Both the position numbers and the translations under genes were made by a program. Under the pieces are notes generated by a model that searched no databases, had not been told where the DNA came from, and saw nothing but the letters and a program-made list of their open reading frames with translations. Positions 17,838 through 26,680 of a DNA stretch of 64,000 nt are shown here, piece by piece. Position 1 is the stretch's first letter. Every line of letters begins with the position of its first letter. The DNA lies in NCBI GenBank assembly GCA_024707145.1, contig JANQAI010000005.1:1178001-1242000 (forward strand), given 5' to 3'. This stretch comes from Magnetospirillum sp. Lineage in GTDB: Bacteria; Pseudomonadota; Alphaproteobacteria; Rhodospirillales; Magnetospirillaceae.

Positions 17838-18797
17838 TCAGCGGAACAGGATCGAGGACAGCCGGCGGCGGCTCTGCACCGTCAGCGGATCGGTCGGGCC
17901 GAAGGCCTCGAAGAACTTGACGAGCTGCTTGCGGGCGGCCTCGTCGTTCCAGGCGCGGTCGCGGCGCACCAGCTCCAGAAGCTCGTCCACCGCGGCCTCG
18001 CGCTTGCCGGCGGCGAACAGCGCGAGCGCGAGGTCGAAGCGGGCCTCGTGGTCGTCGTGGTTGTGGGCGACCTTCTCCATCAGCTCCGGGATCGGGCCGG
18101 CGTTGGCGGCCTGCTCGGCGACCTCCAGCGCGCTGCGCACCGCGGCGATCTCCTTGTCCTTGGCGATCTGCTCCGGCACCTTGTCGAGCATCTGCTTGGC
18201 GCGGGCCAGGTCGTCGTTGACGATCAGGCAGCGGACCAGCCCGGCGTAGGCGGCGGCGTTCAGGTTCTCCGGATCGGCCTGCAGGATTTCGCCGTAGATC
18301 TCCGAGGCGGTCTGGGTGTCGCCGGCCTCCAGCGCCTCCTTGGCCTGGGCCATCGCCTCCTCCAGGATGTCGCCCTCGCCGCCGCCCGCGGCGCCGGCCA
18401 GCTTCACCAGCTTCTCCACGAAGGCCTTGATCTGCGACTCCGGCAGGGCGCCCATGAAGCCGTCCACCGGACGCCCCTGGAAGAAGGCGTAGACCGCCGG
18501 GATCGACTGCACGCGGAGCTGCGAGGCGATCATCGGGTCCTTGTCGGTGTCGATCTTGACCAGCCGCACCTTGCCCTTCGCGGCCAGCACCGTCTTTTCC
18601 AGGATCGGGCCGAGCTGCTTGCACGGGCCGCACCAGGGCGCCCAGAAATCGACGATCACCGGCACGGACTGCGACGCCTCGATGACGTCGGCCATGAAGG
18701 CGCGGTCGCTGCTGTCCTTGATCAGGTCACCGGCAGCGGGAGCGGCACCGGCGGCGGCGGGCTTGTTGGCGGGCGGAATGGAGAACATGGCGGTCAC
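17838..18797 (-). CDS. cnoX: Co-chaperone/thioredoxin CnoX (YbbN family)
   Basis: The 319-residue protein has an N-terminal thioredoxin domain with FWAPWCGPCKQLGP (Cys56 and Cys59) and a C-terminal TPR part with AMAQAKEALEAGDTQTASEIY and related helices. E. coli CnoX lacks one of the two active-site cysteines, while the Caulobacter protein has a working CxxC; this one is of the second kind, so it may reduce substrates as well as hold them for GroEL. The GTG at 18797 is chosen because GGG lies six bases upstream; an ATG three codons later is too far from it. Cytoplasmic. Confidence 0.9.
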   Translation of the reverse strand: MTAMFSIPPANKPAAAGAAPAAGDLIKDSSDRAFMADVIEASQSVPVIVDFWAPWCGPCKQLGPILEKTVLAAKGKVRLVKIDTDKDPMIASQLRVQSIPAVYAFFQGRPVDGFMGALPESQIKAFVEKLVKLAGAAGGGEGDILEEAMAQAKEALEAGDTQTASEIYGEILQADPENLNAAAYAGLVRCLIVNDDLARAKQMLDKVPEQIAKDKEIAAVRSALEVAEQAANAGPIPELMEKVAHNHDDHEARFDLALALFAAGKREAAVDELLELVRRDRAWNDEAARKQLVKFFEAFGPTDPLTVQSRRRLSSILFR

Positions 18798-18842
18798 GTA
18801 TCCCTTTGCGATCTCGCGTGATAGATGAGCGCACGGGGCGCG

Positions 18843-19400
18843 TTAAGCAAGCGTCGGCTGACAGTCCGGCGGCTCCTCCCCGAAGGGCACGATCAGCGGC
18901 TCGTGCCCGCCGGCCCGGAGGAAGCGCAGCAGGTCGGCGGCGGCGATGGCCGTGGTCCGGTCGTTCAGCAGCGGATGGTAGTTCAGCGGGTCGTGGGCCA
19001 GCATCTGCTCCTGCAGCACCACCCTCACCCGCCGCTCGCGGTCGTTGACCAGCGCGAAGGGCGTGACCGAACCGGGCCGCACGCCGAGATAACGCCACAG
19101 CCGGTCGGCGGAGGCGAAGGACAGCCGCGCCGACCCGATCACCTTGTCGAAGCGGTTCAGTTCCACCCGCGCGTCCTCCAGCGCGACGACCAGCCAGTGC
19201 TGCTCCTTCTTGTCCTTCAGGAACAGGTTCTTGCAATGGCCGCCGGGCAGTGCGCCGCGCAGCGCCTTGCTCTCCTCCACCGTGTGCAGCGGCGGGTGGC
19301 TGTGGGTCAAAGTGCGGATGCCGAGCGCCGCGAGATGCTCCAGGAGCTGCTCCGGGCTCGTCGGCAGCGGCTCCTCGGCCCTGCCCTCGGGGGTGTCCAT
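18843..19400 (-). CDS. Prolyl-tRNA editing deacylase (ProX/YbaK family)
   Basis: The 185-residue protein is the stand-alone editing domain related to the INS domain of prolyl-tRNA synthetase: HSHPPLHTVEESKALRGALPGGHCKNLFLKDKK, then LGVRPGSVTPFALVND. The lysine in CKNLFLKDKK and the GS(V)TPF motif mark the ProX/PrdX subgroup, which hydrolyses Ala-tRNA(Pro). The start at 19400 avoids a longer frame that crosses the tRNA gene. It is divergent from the tRNA-Gly gene. Confidence 0.9.
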   Translation of the reverse strand: MDTPEGRAEEPLPTSPEQLLEHLAALGIRTLTHSHPPLHTVEESKALRGALPGGHCKNLFLKDKKEQHWLVVALEDARVELNRFDKVIGSARLSFASADRLWRYLGVRPGSVTPFALVNDRERRVRVVLQEQMLAHDPLNYHPLLNDRTTAIAAADLLRFLRAGGHEPLIVPFGEEPPDCQPTLA

Positions 19401-19464
19401 GGAGCCATCTTTAGCGGTGCCGGGAAAATTCGTCCAGGCGCTGGAAAAAAGTGAAACATGACGC

Positions 19465-19492
19465 TTGCATTGCGCCGATCCATGAGTATAGT
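19465..19492 (+). promoter_or_regulatory. Sigma-70-type promoter of tRNA-Gly
   Basis: TTGCAT (19465-19470) and TATAGT (19487-19492) are separated by 16 bases and lie 57 bp before the mature tRNA. This is one of the few clear sigma-70 promoters in the window. Confidence 0.65.
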
Positions 19493-19549
19493 CCGCCGCA
19501 CGCCGCCGGACGGCACCGAACAAGGGTCCGAACGGCAGCGAAACGGAGC

Positions 19550-19624
19550 GCGGGCGTAGCTCAGGGGTAGAGCACAACCTTGCCAAGGTTGGGGTCGAGG
19601 GTTCGAATCCCTTCGCCCGCTCCA
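19550..19624 (+). tRNA. tRNA-Gly (anticodon GCC)
   Basis: Acceptor arms GCGGGCG (19550-19556) and CGCCCGC (19614-19620) pair fully. The D arm begins TAGCTCAGGGG, the anticodon loop is TTGCCAA with GCC, the T loop is GGTTCGAATCC, and CCA is encoded at 19622-19624. It is followed by an intrinsic terminator near 19700. Confidence 0.98.
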
Positions 19625-19676
19625 TCTTCCCGGCGGAGGCGATGATCCTCCAGACGGGAAGCAGCACGGTGGATGG

Positions 19677-19708
19677 AAAGGCTGGACCTTCGGGTGCCGG
19701 CCTTTTTC
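19677..19708 (+). terminator. Intrinsic terminator after tRNA-Gly
   Basis: AAAGGCTGG and CCGGCCTTTTT form a stem around a CTTCGG-containing loop, ending in five T residues (19703-19707). It lies about 55 bp after the tRNA. Confidence 0.75.
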
Positions 19709-20294
19709 GTTTTTCCCGCCCGGCCATCCCCGATCCCCGTGCGTTGCAAGCCCGCGACCGGCGCCTTCGCTTCTGAAGCCGAGTCTGCACCGCAGCCGGC
19801 CGCCGGCCGCGACCGGCGTCTCTCCCCCTGAGTATCCCAACCCCGGCCCAACGCAGCCATACAGGGCGCGCGCCGCCGGAGGCCGCAATCTAAAGACGCG
19901 AAATATGACAAACAGCATGCCTTTGTAGGTCATTCCTCGCGCACATACCCCATATGATCGCGTGAATAAATTTACTCTTAGGCAACCTACTTGCGTATGA
20001 CCTCCGGAAAGACTAAGCTTCAAATACGAAACAAATAGAACTTCTATCCGATTAGGGTTGTATGCACCATGGATGGTCTGGTTGCGTCGGACGGGCTGAG
20101 CCCGTGATTTTCCCGGATAGGACGCTCCTGTCCGGCCGGCGTCCGCCGCTCCGGCAACACCGGCCCTCCCCCGCCTGATCGTCACCGGCTCCGCTGTCGT
20201 CGCGCTGCGACCGGCGGTGCCGCTGGTCGCGCTTCCAAGCCCCGCTTCGTACAGCCCAGACGACACTCCGTTCAGACGAGAAGAGGTCCCTCCC
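19709..20294. other. Gene-free region downstream of tRNA-Gly
   Basis: This 586-bp stretch has no convincing ORF. From 19880 to 20060 it is clearly A+T richer than the genome average, and AGGTCAT near 19928 faces ATGACCT near 19997. It should contain the promoter of the RraA/AEC genes. No integrase, direct repeat of the tRNA end, or other sign of an inserted element is visible. Confidence 0.5.
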
Positions 20295-20972
20295 ATGGCT
20301 ATGCAACGCTACATCGTGAATTTTCCGCGCCTGTCCCCGGACATGCTGGAGATCTGGAAGACGGTCCCCAGCAGCATCGCGTCCGACGTGCAGAACCGCT
20401 GCCAGAGCATGGACGCCCGGATCAAGCCCTGCGCACCGGGCATGCGCATCTGCGGGCAAGCCCGCACCGCCGTGTCGATGCCGGGCGACAACAGCATGCT
20501 GCTGACCGCCTGCAGCCTGGCCGAGCCGGGCGAGGTGGTGGTGGTCGCCGGCGCCGGCCTGGAAGAGGTGGCGCTGGCCGGCGAATGGGTGGTCCGCGGC
20601 TGCAAGTCGCGCGGCCTGGGCGGTCTGGTGATCGACGGCTCCGTCCGCGACCTCCAGGAAATCCGGACCATCGGCTTCCCGGTCTTCGCCAAGGGCTCGG
20701 TCCCGCGCGGCCCGCACAAGGCCTTCGGCGGCAAGATGGACGTGCCGGCCGGCGTCGGCGGCATGGTGGTCAATCCGGGCGACCTCATCATCGGCGACGA
20801 CGACGGGGTGACCGTGGTTCCGCTCGCCGTGATGGACGAGGTGCTGAAGCGCTGCCTGGAGCTGATGGCCAAGGAGAAGATCTGGTCGCAGCAGCTCGAC
20901 GCCGGCAAGTCGCTGATGGAGGTGCTGGGCGTGCCGGAACCGGAGATCGTCGAAACGCCCACCCTGCGCTGA
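20295..20972 (+). CDS. RraA family protein (4-hydroxy-4-methyl-2-oxoglutarate aldolase-like)
   Basis: The 225-residue protein has the RraA/HMG-aldolase fold. GGLVIDGSVRDLQEI carries the Arg-Asp pair that binds the metal and substrate in HMG/CHA aldolases, and VNPGDLIIGDDDGVTVVP is the family C-terminal signature. AGAGG lies upstream of the ATG at 20295. Such enzymes cleave oxaloacetate-like or aromatic-ring-derived keto acids; true RraA proteins inhibit RNase E but are shorter (about 160 residues). Beside a carboxylate carrier and TctC proteins, an aldolase in carboxylic acid breakdown is more likely than an RNase inhibitor. Confidence 0.87.
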   Translation: MAMQRYIVNFPRLSPDMLEIWKTVPSSIASDVQNRCQSMDARIKPCAPGMRICGQARTAVSMPGDNSMLLTACSLAEPGEVVVVAGAGLEEVALAGEWVVRGCKSRGLGGLVIDGSVRDLQEIRTIGFPVFAKGSVPRGPHKAFGGKMDVPAGVGGMVVNPGDLIIGDDDGVTVVPLAVMDEVLKRCLELMAKEKIWSQQLDAGKSLMEVLGVPEPEIVETPTLR

Positions 20973-21051
20973 CCCCGGACATCCGCCGGACCACGCGAGC
21001 CGGCGGACCGCACAGCCCTTCGAGCCGCCCCCAAGACCGGTTTCCGCCGCC

Positions 21052-21981
21052 ATGACGCTCATCTTTCAAATCGTGCTGCCGATGTTCGTCCTGGTCGCGC
21101 TCGGCTTCTACGCCGGGAAATCGGGCAATTTCAGCAACACGGCGGCTCAGGGGCTGTCGCGCTTCCTCGGCATCTACGCCCTGCCCGCGCTGCTGTTCGC
21201 GGCGATGGCCAAGGCGAAGATCCCCGATCCCATCGAATGGGGCTTCGTGGCGTCCTTCTTCGTCGCGGCCTTCATCATCTTCGGGCTGGGTGCCGCCTGG
21301 ATGCTGTCCATCCGGCGGAAGGACGAGGCGGCGATCGGCGGCTTCGCCCCCTCCTTCTCCTCCATCGGCCTGCTCGGCGCGCCGATCCTGATGGACGCCT
21401 ACGGATCGTCGGTGGCCATCCCGGTGATGCTGCTGATCCTGTTCCAGTCGCCGCTGCTCTTCACAACGGCGACGATGATCGCCGAGGCGCAGCGGACGGC
21501 CGGCGGACGGCCGGTCGCCGCCGCGGTCAACGCCGTCAAGGCGACCCTGCTCAGCCCGATGATCCTGTCAATCGTCGTCGGGATGGGCTTCAACCTGACC
21601 GGCGTCCATGTGCCGGACGCGGTCATGAAGGCGGCCGACTACGCCGCCGCCACCGTGCTGCCCTGCGCCTGCTTCACGCTCGGCACCGCGCTGTCCTTCG
21701 GAAAGCTGTCGGGCAAGTTCGGACAGGCGCTCGTCCTGGCGGTGATGAAGACGGTCCTGCACCCGGTGCTGACCTGGGTCCTGGCGGTGGAGGTCTTCCA
21801 CCTGCCGCCGGACTGGCTGGCTCCCGCCGTGACCGCGGCGGCGCTGCCCATCGGCGTCAACGTCTACGCCTTCGCCGAGCGCTACCAGACGGGGCGGGAG
21901 CTGGTGTCCATGTCGCTGCTGCTGTCCACCCTGATGTCCCCGATCTCGATTTCCGTCGCCTTCATGGTGGCGATGGGCTGA
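21052..21981 (+). CDS. AEC family transporter (auxin efflux carrier superfamily)
   Basis: The 309-residue inner-membrane protein has about ten hydrophobic segments, starting FQIVLPMFVLVALGFYAG, with the family's FxSIGLLGAPILMDAYG segment and the C-terminal VTAAALPIGVNVYAFAERY. Bacterial AEC members such as MdcF and MleP carry malonate or malate. It starts 79 bp after the RraA-like gene on the same strand and is probably co-transcribed. With the aldolase it suggests uptake and cleavage of a di- or tricarboxylate. Confidence 0.88.
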   Translation: MTLIFQIVLPMFVLVALGFYAGKSGNFSNTAAQGLSRFLGIYALPALLFAAMAKAKIPDPIEWGFVASFFVAAFIIFGLGAAWMLSIRRKDEAAIGGFAPSFSSIGLLGAPILMDAYGSSVAIPVMLLILFQSPLLFTTATMIAEAQRTAGGRPVAAAVNAVKATLLSPMILSIVVGMGFNLTGVHVPDAVMKAADYAAATVLPCACFTLGTALSFGKLSGKFGQALVLAVMKTVLHPVLTWVLAVEVFHLPPDWLAPAVTAAALPIGVNVYAFAERYQTGRELVSMSLLLSTLMSPISISVAFMVAMG

Positions 21982-22527
21982 CGCGGTCATTTCGCCGCAG
22001 GCAACTTTCATTATGCGTCCATTTGACGCTTATCACGCACGCCTGATCGCGCGGAACTCCAAGAAACCACGCCAGATAGAAAGCATTCGTCGAAAATCGC
22101 TGTGATTTCCGGATAACCGCACCGGTCAGCACGATTGATACACGAATAGAGACTCTGTATCTTCCACTTTGAAGCGTCAAAGCCGCTTCCATCGGGTCGA
22201 TTTGACAGCGTTGGGCCTATGAACCGCTCCTTTTCGCGAGAATGGCGACCGAACTCCGCCGCTGTGCCGGCAATGGGATCGGCCATCCACGAAGACAGAC
22301 ATACCGAAGTATGTGTTCATCCAATACAAGGCGATGACGGATCTTCGTGTCGTTCGTGACCCAACATTTCAATGCCGTCAAAATCAATGACCGCCGATCT
22401 TTACGAGAATTTCAGAAAAGGAGCCCCAGCCTGTGTCCGCATCGGGACGGGCGGGATCTCCCGGGACCCCACCGCGTCCGCGGCCAAGGGGGTCTTCCGC
22501 AATAACGCAGGAAAGAAGGGCATCCAG
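21982..22527 (+). promoter_or_regulatory. tctC upstream region with two inverted repeats
   Basis: This 546-bp region holds no convincing gene. GATACA-n13-TGTATC lies at 22137-22161 and CTTTGA-n4-TCAAAG at 22167-22182, both perfect and only five bases apart, inside an A+T-rich patch (22000-22200). They are candidate operators for a regulator of the following binding-protein gene. A poorly supported ORF extension from 22372 is ignored. Confidence 0.4.
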
Positions 22528-23511
22528 ATGATCATTCGCAGCAAGTTCCTGGCGCTGGCGACCGGGACCCTGGCGCTGGCCATGTCGACGACCGCTCTGT
22601 CGACGGCCCGGGCCGCCTATCCCGAGAAGCCGATCACCGTGGTCGTCGCCTACGACGCCGGCGGATCGACCGACGTGACCGCGCGCCTGCTGGCTCCCTT
22701 CATCGAGAAGCATCTGGGCGGCACCCGGATCGAAGTGGTGAACAAGCCGGGCGCCGGCGGCGAGATCGGCTTCGCGGCCATCGCCGACGCCGCACCGGAC
22801 GGCTACTCCATCGGCTTCTGCAACACGCCGAACATGGTGTCGATCCCGATCGAGCGTCAGGCCCGCTTCTCGGCGGACCGGCTGGACCCGCTGGTCAACG
22901 TCGTCGACGATCCCGGCGTGTGGAGCGTTCCCGGCGACAGCGCCTTCAAGACGCTGAAGGACGTCGTGGAGCACGCCAAGGCCAACCCGAACACCGTCAC
23001 CGTCGGCACCACCGGCGTGGGCTCGGACGACCAGCTCGCCATGCTGCTGGTGCAGCGCCAGGCGGGCGTGCAGTTCACCCACGTGCCCTTCTCCGGCTCG
23101 GCCGCCAACTACAAGGCGATGCTCGCCAAGAAGATCCAGATCAGCGGCCAGAATCTCGGCGAGGGGCTGCGCGGCCAGGCCTCCGACCAGATCCGCGTGC
23201 TCGGCGTGATGAGCAAGGAGCGCTGGAAGGCCGCCCCGGACATCCCGACCTTCGCGGAGCAGGGCTACCCGGTTCTGATGGCCTCGCTGCGCGGCGTCTG
23301 CGCGCCGAAGGGCCTGCCCGCCGACATCCGCGCCAAGCTGGTGGACGCCGTCACCAAGGCCGCCACCGATCCGGAGTTCGTAACGAAGGCCGAGGCGAAG
23401 GAGACCTTCCAGCCGCTGCGCGTCCTCAGCCCCGACGCCTTCGCGGCGGAGCTGAAGCAGCTCGACACCGAGCTGAAGTCGCTGTGGCAGTCGTCGCCCT
23501 GGCTGAAGTGA
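22528..23511 (+). CDS. Tripartite tricarboxylate transporter substrate-binding protein (TctC/Bug family)
   Basis: The 327-residue protein starts at 22528 behind AAGAAGGG. The signal peptide runs to STARAAYPEKPITV. The Bug-family hallmarks follow: VVVAYDAGGSTDVTARLLAPF, VVNKPGAGGEIGFAAIA, GYSIGFCNTPN and PKGLPADIRAKLVDAV. It binds a carboxylate in the periplasm. No TctA or TctB membrane partner is in the window, so it is an orphan receptor, as many Bug proteins are. A close paralogue lies at 25459-26431 on the opposite strand, with a chemoreceptor between them. Confidence 0.92.
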   Translation: MIIRSKFLALATGTLALAMSTTALSTARAAYPEKPITVVVAYDAGGSTDVTARLLAPFIEKHLGGTRIEVVNKPGAGGEIGFAAIADAAPDGYSIGFCNTPNMVSIPIERQARFSADRLDPLVNVVDDPGVWSVPGDSAFKTLKDVVEHAKANPNTVTVGTTGVGSDDQLAMLLVQRQAGVQFTHVPFSGSAANYKAMLAKKIQISGQNLGEGLRGQASDQIRVLGVMSKERWKAAPDIPTFAEQGYPVLMASLRGVCAPKGLPADIRAKLVDAVTKAATDPEFVTKAEAKETFQPLRVLSPDAFAAELKQLDTELKSLWQSSPWLK

Positions 23512-23678
23512 TCCGGGGCTGAAGCGACCCGGGCGGGCTGGTCCGTCCGGGTCCGGCCCGTCCCCGCAACCGCCCGCCGCCGGCCGCCGGCCGGCGCCGG
23601 GTGCGGTTCCAGCCCCCATGACCATCCGGCTGACCATCCGGCGCCAACGGACCGGCCAATGGCTGAAGCAGGTGCTCC

Positions 23679-25376
23679 ATGACTTTCCTCAATCACCTCC
23701 ACATTCCCACCAAAATGGGAATCCCGGCGGCGACAGCGATCCTGGGCATGCTTGCCATCGCGTTGCTCGGCGGCTCCGCCATCACGGAACAGTCACGCCT
23801 GCTGGACACGCTGTTCAACCGCTCCTTCACGCGGGAAGCGGATGTCCAGGCGTTGACCGACACGCTGACCGTCGCCCACGCCGGCCTCTACCGGACGGTG
23901 ATCCTCAGCACCGCCAACGCCTCCCCCAAGGCGGTCGAGGATGAGGCGAAGGCGCTGACCGAACAGCTCTCCAGGCTGAAGGTCCAGGCGGACAAGATGA
24001 AGGGCCAGTCGGCCGCGACCGAGGAGGAGGGGCAGATCCTCCAGCGCTTCGGTTCCGACACCGCCGCCTACCAGGCGAAGGTGACCAGCTTCCTCGATCT
24101 GCTGAAGATGGGCGTCGATCCGCTCGACTTCCTGCAGGAGGTCCAGGCGGCCTACGGGCGGCTGAACGGCACCTCCCGCGATTACCTGACCTACCAGCGC
24201 CAGCAGTCGGCCGACGCCTACGCCAACGTGAACGCGTCGGTCGACGCGACCACCCAGGCCTTCATCGCCTCGGCGATCGTCGCCCTGCTGATCACGGTGG
24301 GCGTGGCGCTGTTCATCGGCTTCAACATCGCCCGTCCGGTGGTCCGCCTGACCACGGTGATGGAACGGCTGGCCCAGGGCCGGCTGGAGGACGAGGTGCC
24401 CGCCGCCGAGCGCGGCGACGAGATCGGCCAGATGGCCCGCACCGTCCGCGTCTTCAAGGAGAACGCGCTGCGCGTCCAGGAGATGGCCCGCGAGCAGGAG
24501 GCCATGCGCACCCGCGCCACCGAGGAGCAGCGCCGGGCCATGAACAGCCTCGCCGCCGACCTGGAGGCGTCGGTCAAGGCGATGATGGGCGAGGTGGTGC
24601 GGTCCGCCGACTCCATGCGCGGCGAAGCCAACGTCATGCTGGAGAACGCCCGGCAGACCAGCCACCACAGCGATTCGGTCGCCCACGCCGTGCAGGAGGC
24701 GACGAGCGAGGTGGAGAGCGTGGCCGCCGGCGCCGAGCAGCTCCGCGCCTCCATCGACGAGATCACCCGCTCCATCACCCAGTCGACCCAGCTCGCCCGC
24801 GGCGCGGTGGACGAGGCCGGGCGGACCGACTCGATCGTCCAGGGCCTCAGCGAGGCCAGCCGGAAGATCGAGGAGGTGGTCGGCCTCATCAACAACATCG
24901 CCGGCCAGACCAACCTGCTGGCACTGAACGCCACCATCGAGGCGGCCCGCGCCGGCGAGGCCGGCAAGGGCTTCGCCGTGGTGGCGCAGGAGGTCAAGAG
25001 CCTCGCCAACCAGACCGCCAAGGCGACCGACGAGATCGGCGCGGAGATCGCGGCGGTGCAGGCGGCGACGACCGCGGCGGTCAACGCCATCCGCGCCATC
25101 GTCAACACCATCCGGCAGGTGGACGAATCGCTCAGCACCGTCGCCGCGGCGGTGGAGGAGCAGGACGCCGCCACCCGCGACATCAGCGAGCGCTCGCAGC
25201 GCGCCGCCACCGACACGGTGGCCGTGCTCCAGGAAATGCGGCTGGTGCAGCAGGCGGCGGAGACCACCGGCCATTCCGCCGGCGCCGTCCAGACCACGAC
25301 GGAGGAGCTGTCGCGCAGCTTCAACCGGCTGGACAACGAGATCGAAGCCTTCATCACCCGCATCACCGCGGCCTGA
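23679..25376 (+). CDS. Methyl-accepting chemotaxis protein
   Basis: The 565-residue chemoreceptor has membrane segment 1 at about residues 12-35 ([19 protein letters not shown]), a helical periplasmic domain of about 170 residues, membrane segment 2 at about 206-230 ([20 protein letters not shown]), a HAMP domain ([20 protein letters not shown]) and the signalling hairpin around residue 409 ([20 protein letters not shown]). The periplasmic part looks like a four-helix bundle. No C-terminal CheR-docking pentapeptide is seen. It lies between two TctC-type binding proteins, which suggests it may sense a carboxylate directly or through them. A strong terminator follows. Confidence 0.93.
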   Translation: MTFLNHLHIPTKMGIPAATAILGMLAIALLGGSAITEQSRLLDTLFNRSFTREADVQALTDTLTVAHAGLYRTVILSTANASPKAVEDEAKALTEQLSRLKVQADKMKGQSAATEEEGQILQRFGSDTAAYQAKVTSFLDLLKMGVDPLDFLQEVQAAYGRLNGTSRDYLTYQRQQSADAYANVNASVDATTQAFIASAIVALLITVGVALFIGFNIARPVVRLTTVMERLAQGRLEDEVPAAERGDEIGQMARTVRVFKENALRVQEMAREQEAMRTRATEEQRRAMNSLAADLEASVKAMMGEVVRSADSMRGEANVMLENARQTSHHSDSVAHAVQEATSEVESVAAGAEQLRASIDEITRSITQSTQLARGAVDEAGRTDSIVQGLSEASRKIEEVVGLINNIAGQTNLLALNATIEAARAGEAGKGFAVVAQEVKSLANQTAKATDEIGAEIAAVQAATTAAVNAIRAIVNTIRQVDESLSTVAAAVEEQDAATRDISERSQRAATDTVAVLQEMRLVQQAAETTGHSAGAVQTTTEELSRSFNRLDNEIEAFITRITAA

Positions 25377-25393
25377 CCCGCACCGCCCACGAA

Positions 25394-25425
25394 AAAGGCC
25401 CCTCTTCCACGTGGAAGGGGCCTTT
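25394..25425. terminator. Bidirectional terminator between chemoreceptor and second tctC gene
   Basis: AAAGGCCCC-TCTTCCAC and GTGGAAGGGGCCTTT form a nearly perfect stem (one bulge) with A- and T-rich flanks on both sides. It separates two convergent genes. Confidence 0.85.
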
Positions 25426-25458
25426 CCCATGCGGCCTTTTCCGTTGGGTTTTCCCCGA

Positions 25459-26431
25459 TCACTTCAGCCAGGGGAACTCGCGCCAGAGGTTGCGGAAATC
25501 GCCGTCCAGCTCCTTCAGCTCCGCCGAGAAGGCTTCCGAATCGAGGATGCGCAGCGGTTGGTAGGTGTCGCGGGCCTTGCTCTGAAAGTCCGGATCGTTG
25601 GCGGCCTTGGTCACCGCATCGACCAGCTTGGCGCGGATCTCCGGCGGCAGGCCCTTCGGCGCGCCGACGCCGCGCAGCGACGCCATGGTGATGTTGTAGC
25701 CCAGTTCCTTGAAGGTCGGCAGGTCGGGCGCCATGTCCCAGCGCTGCGTGCTCATCACGCCCAGGATGCGGATGTTGTCGCCGCCGGCCTTGCCGCGCAG
25801 CCCCTCCCCCAGGTTTTGGCCGCAGATCTGGGTGTGGCGGCCGAGCATGGAACGGTAGTTCTCCGCGCTGCCCGGAAACGGCACATGGGTGAAGCGGACG
25901 TTGGCCTGCCGCTGGAGCAGCAGCATGCCCAGATGGTCGTCCGACCCGACGCCGGTGGAGCCCAGCGTGATGGTGTTCGGGTTGGCTTTTGGCCTGGGCG
26001 ACCAGATCCTCCACCGTCTTGTAGGGGCTGTCGCCGTGGACCGTCATGATGCCCGGGTCGTCGACGATGTTGACCAGCGGGTCCAGCCGGTCGAGCGTGA
26101 AGCGGGCGTTGCGCTCGATCGGGATGGTGACGACGTTCGGCGTGTTGATGAAGCCGATGGTGTAGCCGTCCGGCGTGGCGTCGGCGATGGCCGCGAAGCC
26201 GATCTCCCCACCGGCGCCGCCGCGGTTCATCACCACGATCCGCGCGCCGCCGCCCAGATACTTCTCGATGAAGGGCGCCAGCATGCGCGCGGTCACGTCG
26301 GTCGATCCGCCGGCCCCATAGGCGACGATCATGGTGATCGGCTTCTCGGGATAGGCGGCCTGGGCGGCGGTCGCGCCCAACATCAGGGCACAGGAGGTCA
26401 AAAGAGTGGAAAAGAAACGTCTGGCTTTCAT
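25459..26431 (-). pseudogene. Second TctC/Bug substrate-binding protein, frame broken by one base
   Basis: The start at 26431 has GGAG seven bases upstream. The signal peptide is MKARRFFSTLLTSCALML...AAQAA, followed by YPEKPITMIVAYGAGGSTDV, VVMNRGGAGGEIGFAAIA and GYTIGFINTPNVV, all parallel to the TctC at 22528. At 25987-25990 a run of four T (A on the coding strand) shifts the frame; with three, AQAKANPNTITLGSTGVGSD is restored and the rest (HVPFPGSAENY, PKGLPPEIRAKLVDAV, FPWLK end) follows. Restored length is about 323 residues. The two proteins look like recent paralogues with different ligand loops. The break is probably a sequencing error. Confidence 0.88.
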
Positions 26432-26621
26432 GGTCGGCTCCGCCAAATGCTGCCGCAAGATCACCACAACGGAGCGCCGCCAAGGAGCGCGCCCCCGCGG
26501 TATCGGTTGCACAATTCATAGTAACACGATTTATCGTACACAATAGTATTTAAGGCGCAACCAGAGTGAGAGAAATGGACACATTGCCGCGCCGTTCATC
26601 GTCACCGAAAGGCGACGGCAA

Positions 26622-26650
26622 AACGGCCTTTCCACCTGGGAAAGGCCGTT
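26622..26650 (-). terminator. Terminator of the HD-domain regulator gene
   Basis: AACGGCCTTTCC and GGAAAGGCCGTT form a 12-bp stem. On the minus strand it is followed by TTTT. It lies 31 bp after the stop of the HD-domain gene. Confidence 0.8.
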
Positions 26651-26680
26651 CAGTCACGTTCCGTCTCGCGGCGACGGGGA

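Noticed and set aside
19550..19624. tRNA-Gly as the attachment site of an integrated element in this window
   Set aside because: No integrase and no second copy of the tRNA 3' end are visible downstream.
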